The translations under genes were made by a program, and so were the position numbers. This document shows, piece by piece, positions 5,379 to 5,674 of a stretch of DNA of 5,674 bases (positions are counted from its first letter, which is position 1; each line of letters opens with the position of its first letter). This stretch comes from an uncultured Steroidobacteraceae bacterium (GTDB taxonomy: Bacteria; Pseudomonadota; Gammaproteobacteria; Steroidobacterales; Steroidobacteraceae): NCBI GenBank assembly GCA_955652795.1, contig CATPBQ010000016.1, positions 1 through 5,674 of the forward strand, written 5' to 3'. Below the pieces are notes generated by a model that saw only the letters and a program-made list of their open reading frames with translations, was not told the origin of the DNA and made no database searches.

Positions 5379-5382
5379 CTCC
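5379..5382 (-). promoter_or_regulatory. Ribosome binding site deciding the VOC gene start
   Basis: GGAG on the minus strand lies 8 bases before ATG 5370. It supports this start over the upstream ATG at 5445, which would overlap the end of the DGPF gene 2 reading frame. Confidence 0.55.
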
Positions 5383-5428
5383 GTTCGATGTGAGGTCCGC
5401 TGTGCTGCTGGCTCGTGTGGGGTTGGCG

Positions 5429-5674
5429 TCAGTGTTTGCCGGCAACGCGCTCGCGCTGCTGTGCTTCCTGCGCCCGCAGTTCCGGCGTCAGGTTCGCACC
5501 GAAATCCTCGGCGTCGAACACCCGGCGGATCTCGAGCTCTTCGTTGCCCTTCTGGAACGGCGAGCGCCGGATCCACTCGACCGCCTCCTCGATGGACTTC
5601 ACCTGCCACAGCCAGAAGCCCGCGATCAGCTCCTTGGTCTCCGTGAACGGGCCATCCGTCACGGTGCTCTTGCC
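5429..5674 (-). CDS. YCII-related DGPF-domain protein 2 (C-terminal part, cut by window edge)
   Basis: The leftward frame enters at the right edge and ends in TGA at 5429-5431, giving 81 residues plus the stop. The visible part begins just before the DGPF motif (TDGPFTETKELIAGFW), continues through the amphipathic IEEAVEWIRRSPF helix and LEIRRVFDAEDF, and ends in a charged, probably helical tail (LTPELRAQEAQQRERVAGKH). The family start and the first strand, about 55-60 residues, would lie beyond the window; the GTG within the visible part (5662) sits inside the motif and is not a real start. It is paralogous to the DGPF gene at 3197-3544 but has a longer C-terminal tail. It is followed after 58 bp by the VOC gene, so it is the earliest visible gene of the sigma factor operon, and the operon promoter should be upstream of it. 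Confidence 0.88.
   Translation of the reverse strand, partial: GKSTVTDGPFTETKELIAGFWLWQVKSIEEAVEWIRRSPFQKGNEELEIRRVFDAEDFGANLTPELRAQEAQQRERVAGKH

Noticed and set aside
5371..5445. 25-codon N-terminal extension of the VOC protein
   Set aside because: It would overlap the end of DGPF gene 2 and shows no family similarity; a good ribosome site precedes ATG 5370 instead.

Overview
The window is GC-rich bacterial DNA with tightly packed genes and strong wobble-position G/C bias, which opens many spurious antisense frames. Gene content (an rluB-type pseudouridine synthase, a cysK-like plus metX-family pair, a Tat-exported HiPIP, an orphan PilZ protein and an ECF42-type sigma factor locus) points to a proteobacterium. 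The closest remembered resemblance for the cysK/metX pair is to Xanthomonadales-type gammaproteobacteria, but a betaproteobacterium is not excluded. No mobile element, CRISPR array, tRNA or rRNA was seen.

Left part (1-2284): the first 128 bases hold the start of a leftward 23S rRNA pseudouridine synthase gene (rluB) whose remainder lies outside the window. Divergently, a rightward pair follows: a PLP-dependent cysteine synthase (cysK-like, 207-1148) and a MetX-family alpha/beta-hydrolase acyltransferase (1193-2284). The pairing, the absence of metW, and the local sequence around the nucleophile and substrate region suggest that the second enzyme activates serine (serine O-succinyltransferase) and feeds the first, making a two-gene cysteine module. 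It should not automatically be read as a methionine homoserine acetyltransferase.

Middle part (2285-3178): a 187-bp gap carries an almost perfect tandem 19-bp repeat and two hairpins. It is followed by a small GTG-start PilZ protein (probable c-di-GMP sensor) and a Tat-exported high-potential iron-sulfur protein. They point the same way, but a 101-bp gap separates them and no functional link is evident.

Right part (3197-5674): a leftward cluster transcribed in the order DGPF/YCII protein 2 (cut by the window edge), VOC/PhnB-like protein, ECF42-type sigma factor with a long C-terminal helical/TPR-like extension, DGPF/YCII protein 1. This is the recognised ECF42-DGPF association. The genes probably form one transcription unit whose promoter lies beyond the right edge. 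A very stable GC hairpin overlaps the sigma factor stop codon, between sigma factor and last gene, and may tune expression inside the operon. The cluster converges on the HiPIP gene with only 18 bp between stop codons.
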